NCBI RefSeq assembly: GCF_034702125.1
Contig: NC_085880.1
Location: forward strand, 40,279,499 to 40,343,498
Length of the DNA: 64,000 nucleotides
From: Engraulis encrasicolus
Taxonomy: Eukaryota > Chordata > Actinopteri > Clupeiformes > Engraulidae
Direction: 5' to 3'
A program made the translations under genes and the position numbers. Position 1 is the stretch's first letter. The number at the start of each line of letters is the position of its first letter. The notes under the pieces were generated by a model. The model was not told the DNA's origin and searched no databases. It saw nothing but the letters and a program-made list of their open reading frames with translations. Positions 33,836-46,900 of the stretch are shown in pieces.

Positions 33836-34790
33836 TTCCACGCCATTTCATGCTGGAGGCTGTATGAGGGATTCACTGAAAATCTGTTGGGGTCCCACAT
33901 CTCATTGCCACAACTTTGCAATTGCACAAGAGCATATGCATGCATGCTCTTCTTGCTGTTGCAGCAAACTACTGTTAAGTTAGAGAGGGTTCATGCCGGT
34001 AAGTAGTTTCTTCTGGCGATCCATTTTTAGCTCCTTAGCGTAGAGTCCATGTTATAACCCTACTGTCACCAAAATTGTAACTGCTATGTCTTAATCTGTT
34101 ACTTAAGGCTATATGCCATGTCATAGCAATGCTGTTATGATGTAGTTAAGTATTTTCAACAAGTAGTGATAGGCCCGCTGGCGACCCCATCTGCAGTAAG
34201 AGACTACGGCTCCAAACTGCAATCAACATGCCCTTTTAGGAGACTAGAAGAAGGAAATAAGGAGTTTGATGGAAAGTCATGCCCATATGGACCAGATTTT
34301 ACCTCCCAGATAAACAAATTTGTTTTAAATGGTGTGTGGTGGTATAAAGTGATTTGTTCAAAGAAAAGTGTTCTATCCGTTGAATGAATTAAGCATAGTA
34401 TTGACTGACATAGTTTGGGGTGTAGTAGGTGATTCCGAAATTGCAGCCAAGGAATCAGTTAGTTAGCCTGGTCCTGACCATCCGATAGGCCTAATATTAC
34501 CATTTCATTTCTCTTGCAAGGTTATCAGCTAGTTACCCTGGCTGTGTAGACTATTTAGTGGCAGGGACTGAAGGTAATCACCAAGATAAACCAGCATTTT
34601 ATGGCCATATGTCACCTGTGTGTTATTTTGCATTTGATTTACTTTGCTGTGTTGTGTTAATCCACTTCTTTTTATGTTGCTGTGTTATGATTTTACATTG
34701 ATTCTCACTTTGTGTGCTTTTGTTAACTCCCAGTGCTTCCCAGTGTCATTCTGATAATGAGGGACAATGGACCAATTAACTTTCCAATAT
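33836..34790. other. Intergenic, nothing recognised
   Basis: Mixed-composition DNA. The open frame at 34166-34387 is short with no known domain. Confidence 0.4.
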
Positions 34791-34794
34791 ACAA

Positions 34795-35550
34795 TACAAT
34801 ACAATATATTTTATTTGTCATTGTGACAAGCACAACGAAATTGTGCATTCCTCGTTGAAGCAAAAATAAATAAAAATAAAAATAAAAATAAAATAAAAAA
34901 TGGAATAAAAAGAATGGTATGTATATAAAAACTATGCTTTTGATGCAAAATTCAGTTCTGTGATGGCCGCTGCCTGTTTTTCAGTCTGTTTGTCCTTGTC
35001 TTCATGGACCTGAATCTCCTGCACGATGGCAGCAATTCAAAAAGACTGTGACCTGGGTGGAATGTGTCTCTCAGAATGCACTTGGCCTTTTTTAGGCAGC
35101 GGGTGCTGTGTAGGCCCTCCAAAGATGGAAGAGGGCAGCCAATGATGTTCTCTGCAGCCTTTATGACCCCCTGGAGCTCTTTCCTCTGTGCCACAGTGCA
35201 GCCTGGGAACCACACACAAAGACAATATGTCAATATGCTCTCCACTGAGCAGCGGTAGAAGCACACAAGCAGCTTCTGACAGATGTTGTTTTTCGTATTC
35301 TTAGGAAATAAAGTCTTTGCTGTGCCTTCTTAACTAGCCCAGTGGTGTTGACACCCCAGGTCAGGTCCTCGCTGATGTGAACTCCCAGGAAACGGAAGTC
35401 TGACACCCTCTCCACACACACCCCCTCAATCATAAGTGGCTGGATGGCAGTCCTCTTCCTCCTGAAATCGACCACCAGCTCCTTGGTCTTGGCTGTGTTC
35501 AGGAGCAAGTTGTTCTCTCTGCACCACCCCACCAAGCGCTCTACTTCATC
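34795..35550 (-). mobile_element. L2-like LINE relic, reverse-transcriptase C-terminal part
   Basis: Minus-strand translation gives WCRENNLLLNTAKTKELVVD, FRFLGVHISEDLTW and KKAQQRLYFLR, then after a frame break FYRCSVESILTYCLCVWFPG. These are hallmarks of L2/Rex-type LINE polymerases. The 3' end is an (ACAAT)n-rich tail near 34790-34870. Frameshifted, inactive. Confidence 0.85.
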
Positions 35551-35552
35551 TC

Positions 35553-35960
35553 AGTAGTGATGTGTCGGTCGCGAACGAAACGGCTCTAAGAGCCGGCTCT
35601 TTGAAGTGAACGAGAGGAACCGGCTCTCCGATGAGAGCCGTTTTAGGATTTTTTTTGGGTGCCGTTTTGTTTTTTGTTTTTTTTTGTCCTTCTCTCCCCT
35701 CCCTCTCATTGTGTGTGTCAGCGAGCAGAAATACATAGTATGCATTAGAATTTTAAATTTACTTTATATATCATTATTTAACGACTGATTATAGTAAAAG
35801 TATTATTCATAAAGGCTTTTACACAGCATACACTACCCAAAGTGCTTCACAATGTCAATATCGAAACAAAATGTTGTAGAATAAAATTAAAACTATTAAT
35901 TAATTAATAATGTAGACATATATATAGGGAGCCGTTTGGGAGTCGAAAGAAGCCGAGGCC
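35553..35960. mobile_element. hAT-like element (TAGTGATG..CGGCTCT)
   Basis: Starts AGTAGTGATGTGTCGGTCGC next to repeated CGGCTCT/AGAGCCG palindromes and is flanked on the left by the L2 relic. The right boundary is unclear; GGGAGCCGTTTGGGAG near 35927 may be its far end. Confidence 0.4.
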
Positions 35961-36360
35961 TTATCCCCAGACTCATCCCCCACTTTCCACCAATCTGGTG
36001 AGTAGGCCAATTATGGTACAGGTGTGTTGTGTGTTACTGCACCTCTATTTAAATGCCAAGACAGGTGGTGACTGGGAGGCCAGAGAGAGAGTTGCCGAGC
36101 AGGAGCAGGCAGGCTGATCGAGCTCGGCAGAGGGGGAAGCCACAGCGGCAGGGGATGGACGAAGACTGGACATTGCGGGTTGATTGACTTTGTCTGCGTC
36201 CATGAAGAGGCTACGGAGAATAAATAGCGAATAAATGTGAAACCATATCCTTATGTCTGTGATCATTCCTCTGTCTGCCACATTCTTGTTCATCAATGGT
36301 GTTGCCTGGTCACGGGCAAAGGTTAACCCAAAACTAGTAAAAAAAAATACTTTACACCTT
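35961..36360. other. Possible solo LTR fragment
   Basis: Has a TATA-like TATTTAAATGCC and, about 170 bp later, AATAAATAGCGAATAAATGTG in a 300-400-bp compact unit, the layout of a retroelement LTR. No flanking duplication was confirmed. Speculative. Confidence 0.25.
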
Positions 36361-36952
36361 GACACATAGGCCTACATTTCTAGATGTTTTGATGGGTTGA
36401 CAATGAATTTGAAGCACAGTATACACAGACCTCACAAAATATAGTCTGATTTTAGATCTCCATATGAGAACCTCCTCAAATCATCACTCTTTGACATAGT
36501 GTGATGGTTGTGTGTGGCTTTGAATTATGCATTGCACACTGTGTAGGCTAGGGAAGGCTCCAAGTACAGGATTTTAAAACGTTTAAATCAGAGAGAATTT
36601 TGTGCTGTCCCTAACCATAACCAGAGGGGGGGGGGGGGGTGAAAGTGACCACCAAGTAATTTGTTTGTTTATTGATGATAACACTGTCAAAGTACACACC
36701 CCAAAATCTCTTATCCAGTCTCCTCAACTCGAGGGCGCGGTCGGTTGGATTCCACAGGTGCGCACACTGACGCAGCTGTCAGACGGGCAGACGACGCTTT
36801 GAAGACAGAGGGAATTTAGAGAGCCAAAAAAGCAATTCGTGATTTAGCCGTTTTTATTTGTTAACAGAAGCATAAAGCTGACACGTTGTTGTCTTACTCT
36901 GCATTTGAAGTGTTTTGTTCGCCTCTTTACAGAAAACAGAATCTCGTGCGTC
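36361..36952 (+). promoter_or_regulatory. calhm3 upstream region and 5' UTR
   Basis: Holds a G-run at 36627-36639 and no clear TATA box near the start codon. The transcription start cannot be placed from sequence alone. Confidence 0.3.
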
Positions 36953-38490
<1,538 letters not shown>

Positions 38491-39866
38491 GCTAACACTC
38501 ATGTACGGCTTATAGAGTTGATGCTCTAGTCCAGAGTGCGCTCTCTAGAGTGTTTTAATCAGCAGGGCAGGCCGCATTGAGCATTGATAGATAGGTACTT
38601 TTGTGTGGTGCTGCACATAGTCAAATATAGGCCTACTGTATAAAAAAAGCCTTACCGTGTTACTATGTCAATCATTTCCAGCTTTTGTAAATACACAATT
38701 AACCAGTAATTTATTACACTTGACATGACAATATAATATACAATATAGCACAGAAGATGGCGAATTGCCTTCACCTGCTAGAGGGCCCCTGATTGGCCAA
38801 AAGTCAAAACTTGCAGAATTGTGACAAGAGGCAATATTGAAAAAAAATGAATCTGCAATTTTGAGTACCGTTTTAAAACTTGTTAATACTCCTCTCCGCA
38901 CAGCTGTCAGACATAGGCCTATTATCCTTCAGACATAGGCCTAATATCCTTCAGACATAGGCCTATTATCCTTCAGACATAGGCCTATTATCCTGAATTC
39001 CTATGTTGTATTTACAACACTATGTCTATGTAATTTCGTCATGAAATTTGCTTTCCAGGGAGGCCCACAGCATCATGTAGTAGCCTAGCCTATAGGGGCC
39101 CCAGGCCAGGCCAGGCCATGTTAATCCGGCCCTGCTGGTGTGGTGGGTGACTGCACGGCACCTGGCTAGTCCTGCTGCATGTCCACATTTGCATGGGTGG
39201 ACTCTGCATCCCATGGCTTTGGGGAGAGATGCAAACACACAGGGAGTGTCTCTCTACTCTAACCCTCTGCAAACAAGCAGATCAAAAGCTATCGTGACTC
39301 CTTGACCTGAGATTCTTTGGGCAGAGAGAGTTTTCACAGGGAGAATAAGCTGATGTGCTTTTTTCAAAACAATAGGTCTAAACAATAGGAATTAAAGACT
39401 GACGACGGACTTGGTAATGTACTTTGATGTCTCTCACCCTGTACAACAAGTGCATGTACAATGTAAATAAAATAGATACGCTTTTGTTCAGGAATGCTTG
39501 GCAGTACAGAGTAGGGCCAACTCCTGTGATATGATGAAACATTTACACTAAATTGTGCAACATTGCTACAGATGTTGTAGATTACATTTCTGACCCCTGC
39601 AATAAGATATTTAAACTGCAAGGGGTTAACACTTAAAATTAGACAAAGATGTCTGAAGTTGCATAATAAATAAATGAATGGTGTGCAAAAGTGCAAAGTT
39701 TGTTGTTTTATAAGTTAAAATCTAGTGTGGCTATTGTGGTTGTTGCTGTAAAAGGGAGTCTGTGGGCTTGACCTATCCACCCGCTGTGTGTTTGTTTTTA
39801 CCAGTATATCTCCTCCAGTAACTTCCTCTGGCCTCTGACTTAGATGGGGGCAGCCATGGCCTAATG
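38491..39866. other. calhm3 3' flank with a 22-bp minisatellite
   Basis: About 38910-38995 repeats CAGACATAGGCCTATTATCCTT roughly four times. Short open frames at 39026-39272 and 39364-39696 are not supported. The calhm3 poly(A) signal was not fixed. Confidence 0.5.
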
Positions 39867-40170
39867 CAGTGATTCCCAACCTTTTGTGTCTCATGTACCC
39901 CCCAAACCATTTCATTGTACCATGAGTACCCCCTAACTCATATTTTACATTGCTTTTTCTATTCCAGTGTGACTTTACTCTAGCCTGGCCGCACCAAAAA
40001 CCCATACAGCAAAGCTGTGCCCCCGGGAGCAAGTTCATTTTGCGGCCAATAGGGGCGTCTAGATTTCTAGGCTAACTTTGCTCCATGCATTTGTTCAAAT
40101 TACATTTTCCCACGTACCCCCTGCAGTCTGCTTGCGTACCTCTAGTGGTACACGTACCCCTGGTTGGGAA
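39867..40170. mobile_element. hAT-like MITE (CAGTGATTCCCAACC..GGTTGGGAAACACT)
   Basis: Imperfect inverted ends enclose repeated GTACCCCC motifs. A related relic is at about 57717-57900. The flanking 8-mers do not match, so boundaries are approximate. Confidence 0.55.
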
Positions 40171-40345
40171 ACACTTAGATCAGAGGGTTGCAGGTTTGAA
40201 TCCCTTCTTACCTCACTTTATGGCTGAGGTGCCCTTGAGCAAGGCACCTAACCACACACTGCTCCAGGCACTATAACCAATACCATATACTGCATGTCGC
40301 TTTGGATAAAAGCGTCAGCTAAGTATAATGTACATGTAATGTAAT
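40171..40345. repeat. SINE-tail repeat (GCTTTGGATAAAAGCG)
   Basis: TGAGCAAGGCACCTAACC, CTTTGGATAAAAGCGTCAGC and an ATGTAATGTAATG end are shared with 25680-25880, 47195-47385, 51890-52090 and 58800-58960. Confidence 0.6.
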
Positions 40346-40366
40346 GTCAGCAAGGATGTTTTAGAC

Positions 40367-40540
40367 CAGGGGTTTCCATTGACATTTTCACAAATGTCTG
40401 TGGCCTATCTCTGACCCAAAAAGCAATAAAACTCAACAGCAACACACACACACACATATATTAAGATATTTTTAGAAAATGATTTCAAGGCCCACTTGGA
40501 ATACATTGGGCCCTGGCCCACACTTTGAAAACCACTGATC
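40367..40540. mobile_element. hAT-like MITE (CAGGGGTTTCC..AAAACCACTG)
   Basis: Short inverted ends with a (CA)n insert and an AT-rich core. The target duplication is weak, so the assignment is tentative. Confidence 0.45.
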
Positions 40541-40638
40541 TAGCAAAGGTGAGGGGCCCAAGGGCGGAAGGATGTTGTAGAAGTGGGTGGGCATGTAGTG
40601 CTACTTCCTCCATCCTTCCTCAATTCCTTCTTTTTTCT

Positions 40639-40808
40639 TTTTTAATATTTGGGATTTTTTTGCCTTTATTGTGACAGGACATTTACAGAGGGACAGGAAA
40701 TTAGTGGGGAGAGAGACGGGGAAGGTTTTGGCAAATGACCCGGGTCGGAATCGAACCCGCGTTGCTGGCGTAGTAACCCAGTGCCCTACCGGTAGGCCAC
40801 GGCAGGGC
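40639..40808 (-). mobile_element. tRNA-derived SINE
   Basis: An 18-bp direct repeat CAATTCCTTCTTTTTTCT flanks it at 40621-40638 and 40809-40826. Reversed B-box GGAATCGAACCC; the body matches 5766-5935 and 56797-56990 (TTTATTGTGACAGGACA). Confidence 0.9.
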
Positions 40809-40903
40809 CAATTCCTTCTTTTTTCTATGGGAGGAAAACGGAGGCACAAGTGCAGAGGAAGCAACTGAGGAAAGACATTGAGAAGGAGCTCCTGTATGTA
40901 AGT

Positions 40904-41095
40904 CAGTGGTTCTCAACCTATTTTGTATAAACACCCCCTGAGCCTCATCATAAGCCTGTCAACGCCCTCCCTTAATATTAAAAAATAAAATAGACTAATG
41001 CTCCCCAATAGCAACTTAGCACCGCCCCCTCTCTTCTGTATCCTTCTCAATGCCCACCTAGGGCTCCCCAATGTAGAGCCTGATTGAAAACACTA
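40904..41095. mobile_element. hAT MITE (CAGTGGTTCTCAACC family)
   Basis: Flanks ATGTAAGT (40896-40903) and GTGTAAGT (41096-41103) differ at one base. The ends CAGTGGTTCTCAACC and GATTGAAAACACTA are imperfectly inverted. Confidence 0.65.
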
Positions 41096-41855
41096 GTGTA
41101 AGTGAAGACACAAAAGGGCTTAAAGTGCTCAGGAGACTGCGCAAACAATGTTTCTCAGGTGTTCATCTGTACCGCGTGAAGTGTAAGTCCAAAAAAGGAG
41201 GAAAAAGCAGAGCCTTGATGACGGCCAATATGGCCGCAACGCATAGGCCAATGAGTTTTCAAACAGTAGGCTATAGCGACGTTATATTAAAGGCTTTTAT
41301 ATTTTTTCTCAAATCTCAGAGTGCCTCTGCTCTTTCCTCCTTTTTGGATTAGTGTAAGTGAAGTTGTCATCAGAGCCGTATATAGAGAGCTCTGGTTGTC
41401 ATGCTCTCTTATCGCCCTCTAGTGGGCCTCATAAAGAATTCTATTCTGAGAAGCTGGAGAATTTAGTCCAAACATTCTAGTGATGCCATTTCAGCACTCC
41501 AAGGGCAGCCCATTCATTCCACACTGCAGAGACGAGCTTTGCACACCATCTGTTTGGCCAGAGCATGATTATCACATATCGGGCCGCAATCATTATGTCG
41601 ATTAGCTTTTGATGAAAAAAACCCCTGATAATCTTTTTTAAAAAAACTGAAAGAATCCATTTGTGATCAATGGGGATGAAAGATTTACAAGCTGCGGTCT
41701 GAGTTTCTATGATCATTTAACTACTATAACAACCACATGATAAAATGACAGAATCAAAAATTACATTTCATTCAGTCCTCCTTTTCATATGGCATGTTGG
41801 AATTACACAAATGTTAACATTTTAAGGACTGAATAATTAAGGCAATAATTAGACC
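41096..41855. other. Intergenic between calhm3 and calhm2, nothing recognised
   Basis: No CALHM-like translation is visible in any frame here or in 42375-43700, where a calhm1 gene would be expected from human order. Confidence 0.5.
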
Positions 41856-42028
41856 CAGGGCTCTAAATTAACACCAGCCAACCTGCCAAATGCTGGTAAA
41901 AATTTCATTCAGTTTGGCTGGTAGAAAAGAAAAGTTACTAGCTACTTTTACCCATAAGTGAGTGTGTTTGGCTAGTAAGATTAACAGCCATTTTAGCCAG
42001 TGATGAAAAAAGTTAATTTAGAGCCCTG
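41856..42028. mobile_element. hAT MITE (CAGGGCTCTAAATTAAC family)
   Basis: Ends CAGGGCTCTAAATTAACACC and GTTAATTTAGAGCCCTG with target duplication ATTAGACC at 41848-41855 and 42029-42036. Confidence 0.9.
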
Positions 42029-42209
42029 ATTAGACCTAACAAAAGTAGTTGCAATGACTAGTATATTGGTAGCATATGTCTTACTCCAAACCAGGGAGCA
42101 TGTTTATGAGTGAGCAGTGGTGTCGTTCAGGGGGGTAAAGCATGACTGAGTCACCAGGGCCCCATGTGTGTAGGGGGCCCACACACAGTGCAATTTAGGA
42201 AGATATATG

Positions 42210-42374
42210 CAGGGCTGGACTGGGGGAGAAATAGTGCCCAGGCACTTTTTGCTTAAAGCCCCCATAATTAGTGCAGAACTGATTCACTGATTCATGAAAA
42301 TAGGGTGCAGGGCCCACGAGGGTGCAGGGCCCACCTGGAAATGCCCGCAATGCCAGATGGCCAGTCCAGCCCTG
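42210..42374. mobile_element. hAT MITE (CAGGGCTGGACTGG family)
   Basis: Ends CAGGGCTGGACTGG and CCAGTCCAGCCCTG are perfect inverted copies with target duplication GATATATG at 42202-42209 and 42375-42382. The sister copy is at 53286-53470. Confidence 0.92.
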
Positions 42375-42382
42375 GATATATG

Positions 42383-43715
42383 TCCGGGGGTGGGGGGTGG
42401 GGGGGTCCATTGGAGGTGATTGTACATAGGGCCCAAAATTTGCTGCTACGCCCCTGTGAGTGAGGTCTGTTCTGTTGGTGCTGTATGGTCTCTTGTGATT
42501 CATTGCAAAGGCATTTGGGGGCAGAAAAGCAGTAAGAGAGGAGGACCCAGAGAGCGGCCAGACAGACTTGTGAAAACACAACCACTTCTCTCTTCTTTAT
42601 GTCTCCACAGCTCAGCGTAACCAAGTGGTTTAAAGCTCACAGGAAACCCCTTTGGCTGGAGACATTATCTGGAGGGACATTGTTTGTGCGTTTTGGGCAT
42701 GGGGTGGGGGGTGCAAGCATGTCGTGGCACACACACCCCATATGTTTCCACTTAAACATCCTTTTTTTCCACAGGGGAGGAAACCAGACGCCAGTTCCTG
42801 CCTCTTTTCGAGTCCTAGTCCCTCCCTGCCCACTCACTGCCCTCTCTTCTCTTCTTTTCTCTTCTCTTCTCTTCTCTATCCCTACAAGCCACCGGTCCCA
42901 GACATGGACACCAATCTTTGGCTGTAAAAACGTACAAACTAATGCATCCGGTGTATACTCATCTAGCTGAGGCTTAAGGACCACCATTAGAGGATTATTA
43001 CCAAGTACCTGACTGGTTAGGAGGGAGCGGTGAACTTCATCTTGAGGTCAATCATGCGGTGTGAGTTTGTTTTGCTTTGTTGTTCTCTATCCAGGGAGTA
43101 GACGTGCTAATTTGAATTTCACTGGGAACCGGCATGCTAACTTACAGTAAATCATTAGAAAATAATGTAGTTTCGTTGCAAAGCAATACGGTGAATGCAC
43201 CATTGTTGACTTTTACATTTTATTATTGGAAATTACTGGTCAGAAGTCCTGTCATCTATGTGTGAATTCTTGCCATTCAAATATTTTGAGAACGTACTTT
43301 AAACCTACATATAATGCATTTTGCAATGCAATGCAAAGCAATGCCCAGCGCAAAAATATAAATTTCCCAAAATTCTCCAAAATGGATATACACCGTTTTG
43401 CAATGAAACTCTTCAAATAAAGTTTGCATGTAATCACAAATACATGTAAATCTTTCTGTCTCAGATTTAAAGTCAATTCACTCTCTCTGTCTCGCTCGCT
43501 CTATCTCTCTCTCTCTCCCCATCTGTCTGTGTACTGAGTGACATTGGCTAGTCAATGGCTATTGAATGTTCCTGTGTAAAGTGTAATTTCAGAGTGTGAC
43601 ATTCATCTGTCATCCTGCCATGTGTTCCCTTTGTAACCGGAGCCAAGTCTCTTACAGTAAACACGCGACATATTAGTCATGACTTTATATATGTGCTGAA
43701 AACTGATCCATCCAT

Positions 43716-43786
<71 letters not shown>

Positions 43787-43940
43787 ATCTGTACTCTCTC
43801 TCTCTCTGTGTTTACTTTTCACCACTTCAAGTGTAAACCTCGATACCACGACAAGGGAAGGGACTGAGAAACCCCTTTCACTGACCCTCCTCTGTCGGAT
43901 ATAAACGCACATAGAAAAAAACCCAACTCCAACCACAACC
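42383..43940. other. calhm2 upstream region
   Basis: Contains (CTTTT)-like pyrimidine repeats at 42845-42880, a CT-rich patch at 43480-43520 and a (TC)n microsatellite at 43717-43805, about 135 bp before the calhm2 start. The promoter is presumably here; no TATA box was identified. Open frames at 42599-42987 are unsupported. Confidence 0.45.
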
Positions 43941-46900
43941 ATGGCCGCCCTGATCAGAGAGAACTTCAAGTTCGTGTCCCTGTTCTTCAAGAGCAAGGAT
44001 GTGATGATCTTCAACGGCCTCATCGCCCTGGGAACGGTCGGCGGGCAGACGGCCTACAACATCTTCGCCTTCAGCTGCCCCTGCTCGCCGGAGCGGAACT
44101 ACCTGTACGGCCTGGCCGCCATCGGGGTGCCCGCCCTCGCCCTCTTCCTGGTCGGGGTGATGCTCAACCACAACACCTGGGACATCCTGTCCGAGTGCAG
44201 GCTGAGAAGGTGCCGGAAGGTTAGTTAGTTAGGTATCTACTCTCTATAATACTATATAGTAGAGATGCACCGGATCCTGATTTTTAGGATCCTGCCGGAT
44301 ACCGGATCCACTGCTTAAGATCCTGTCGGATCCAGAACCGGATACCGGATCCTACGAAAGGGTTGAAACACATAGCCTACTCACACACGTGGGCCCCTTT
44401 ATCACGTTGGCTCAAACTATTTTGACTGAAAAGCCTCGACTACCGGATCCTGGATCTTGGAACCGGATCCGGATAGTCTGAAAAACCCTATTATCCTGCC
44501 GGATCCTGGAACCGGATCTTGGATCCTGTACATCTCTACTATATAGTAGCCTATAGTGGCAGAAGGTTAGTTAGTTATCTGCTATCTAAAATACTATATA
44601 GTAAAGTGCCGGAAGGTTAGTTAGTTAGTTATCTACTCTCTATAATACTATGCAGTATAGTGCCGGAAGGTTAGTTAGTTAGTTATCTACTATCTATAAT
44701 ACTATATAGGTTTTTTTTTTCTCTCTCTCTCTCTATTCTCTTTTCTCTTTCTCTACTAGTCTAGCACATTGAACGACAGTTTAATTTGATAATGTGCTAT
44801 AGGGAATAGATCACACTTTTCTAGCTTTTTCTTTTTTTGTTATTCATGAAATTGAATAAAAACAAATAAAATGAATAAAAAAGAAAAGATAAATAAAGAA
44901 GGAAAAAAAAGAGTGCAATCTGTTCCCTACTAGCTTGCTTCCTTCAGAGACGTACCAACAAGAAGGAGGAGTGCAGTGTGTGGAAGATAACTTTCTGTGA
45001 TAATGTGCTATATAAATAAGTTTGATTGATTGAAGCTGTCCGGTCTCTTTATCTACTCTCCATCACATTGAATGACAGTTTTGTCTGATAATGTGCTATA
45101 CAAATAAGTTGGTAATACTTTATGATAATAAGGGATGCATGAAAAGCATTATAAAGACTATGTAAATAATTAGCCAATGATGAACTAAACATTAACATAT
45201 GTTTGTAAATGAGTAGGAAATGTTATGTTAATACTTTATATTTTATTGAAGGTTTCCAGCGTGGCGTTTGATTGATTTACTTGATTGAAGGTGTCTGGCG
45301 TCGTCTTATGTGCTATATGAGTATTGATTTGATTTGATTGATTGAAGGTGACCGGCGTGGCGTTCTTCGCGCTGCTGGCGTCCATCGTGGGCCGGGCCGT
45401 AGTGGCCCCCATCACCTGGTCCGTGTTGTCACTACTCCGGGGCGAGGCCTACGTGTGTGCCCGCAGCGAGTTTGTGGAGCCGGCCTCCATCCCGGGTTTC
45501 CCCGACAACCTGTCGCACGTGCCGGACGTCATGGCCGGCTTCCCCTGTCAGCAGGTGCCCACGGAGGTGCTGCAGTTCTGGGGAGTGATCGAGAGGAGGC
45601 TGAAGTACGAGTCCCAGGTAGGCAGAGGTGCATCTTGTCACCAGGCTAGGCAGGCAGCCACTTGGGGCCCCCAAACTCCTAGATGGTGAATAACAGCTCA
45701 CATTTTTTTCCCCACGATTTTGTTTCAAATGTCCATTCCTTTCCATTTTTGCTGCCTCTGCAGATAGGGTGGTCGACTCGGCTGCCTGTTGTTTGACTTT
45801 TCATTCATACATGCAGGACTGTAAATCAACTTTTTTCACCACCAGCCAAAATGGCTAATACGCACTGCAGATGTTAAAGGACCAGTTCAGTCAATTTCAA
45901 CATGCAGTTGTAATGCTCACACTACCCTGGACTTGTCAGTACCTGAAGTTTTTCAGTTTTTCAGCCTTTTCAGAGATCTTGGTCATTGTAATGGGGGCAG
46001 CGCTTTGTTTACATTTAAAAAAAACATTTTTATTTATTTCCAAAATACATCCGAAAGGTTATACAACATCAGCAGACAACTAGCAAACAGCGGTACCTTT
46101 TGGGAAAATATTTGGAGTAGGCCTATGCTATTTTTTTTTATGTAAAAAAAATGCTGCCCCCATTAAAATAGCTCATATCTCGGAAAGGGCTGAGCCGAAA
46201 AATGTGGCAACACCGGGTATAGGCCTACTAACAAGTCAAGGGTAGCGTGAGCAATACAACAGCATAATGAAATTGACTGAACTGGTCCTTTAATCTTACT
46301 ATCCAAACACACACCCACTAATGGGTCAAAGTGACTAGGAAGCTGGTATATTCTACCAGCCAAACAGAAATTTCGCCAGCATTTGGTCGGTTGGCTGGTG
46401 TTTAGAGCCCTGCATACACGTAGGCCTATTTTGCAAACTCATTAGATGCCAGCCATTTTTAAATCATACAACGCAGCAATGCCAGATCATTTTCAGCATT
46501 TTGGTTGATTTTTCAAGACCCACAGAAAATTGAATTCTATGCCTATGTCAAACTGAATTGATGTGCATAGGCAATAGGCATCACTAGTACTGAACGTGAG
46601 GATCCAACATGGCGCGTCATTGGCGTCAAAGCGTGTAAGGGGTGGTCTGCCAAGTTCCAGTGGTCTGTTCAAGTTCAAGTTGATTTCTTTGTTCCCCAAA
46701 GGGAAACTTGGTTGGAACAGGTATTTATAAACACACACAACAGATGGTTATAACACATCGTAAGACAGGTCATCACAACACCTATTGTATAGACACAGCC
46801 AACACAGAATGAGGCATCAACCGCTACATTGCACAGACAGACTCTGCCTGTTGTATGAATTTCATCCCTATAAGATTAAGTGTTAAATTGTTCAAAGGAC

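Noticed and set aside
38491..43940. Possible calhm1 gene or relic between calhm3 and calhm2
   Set aside because: No CPC motif or other CALHM block seen in any frame; the open frames present are short and random.
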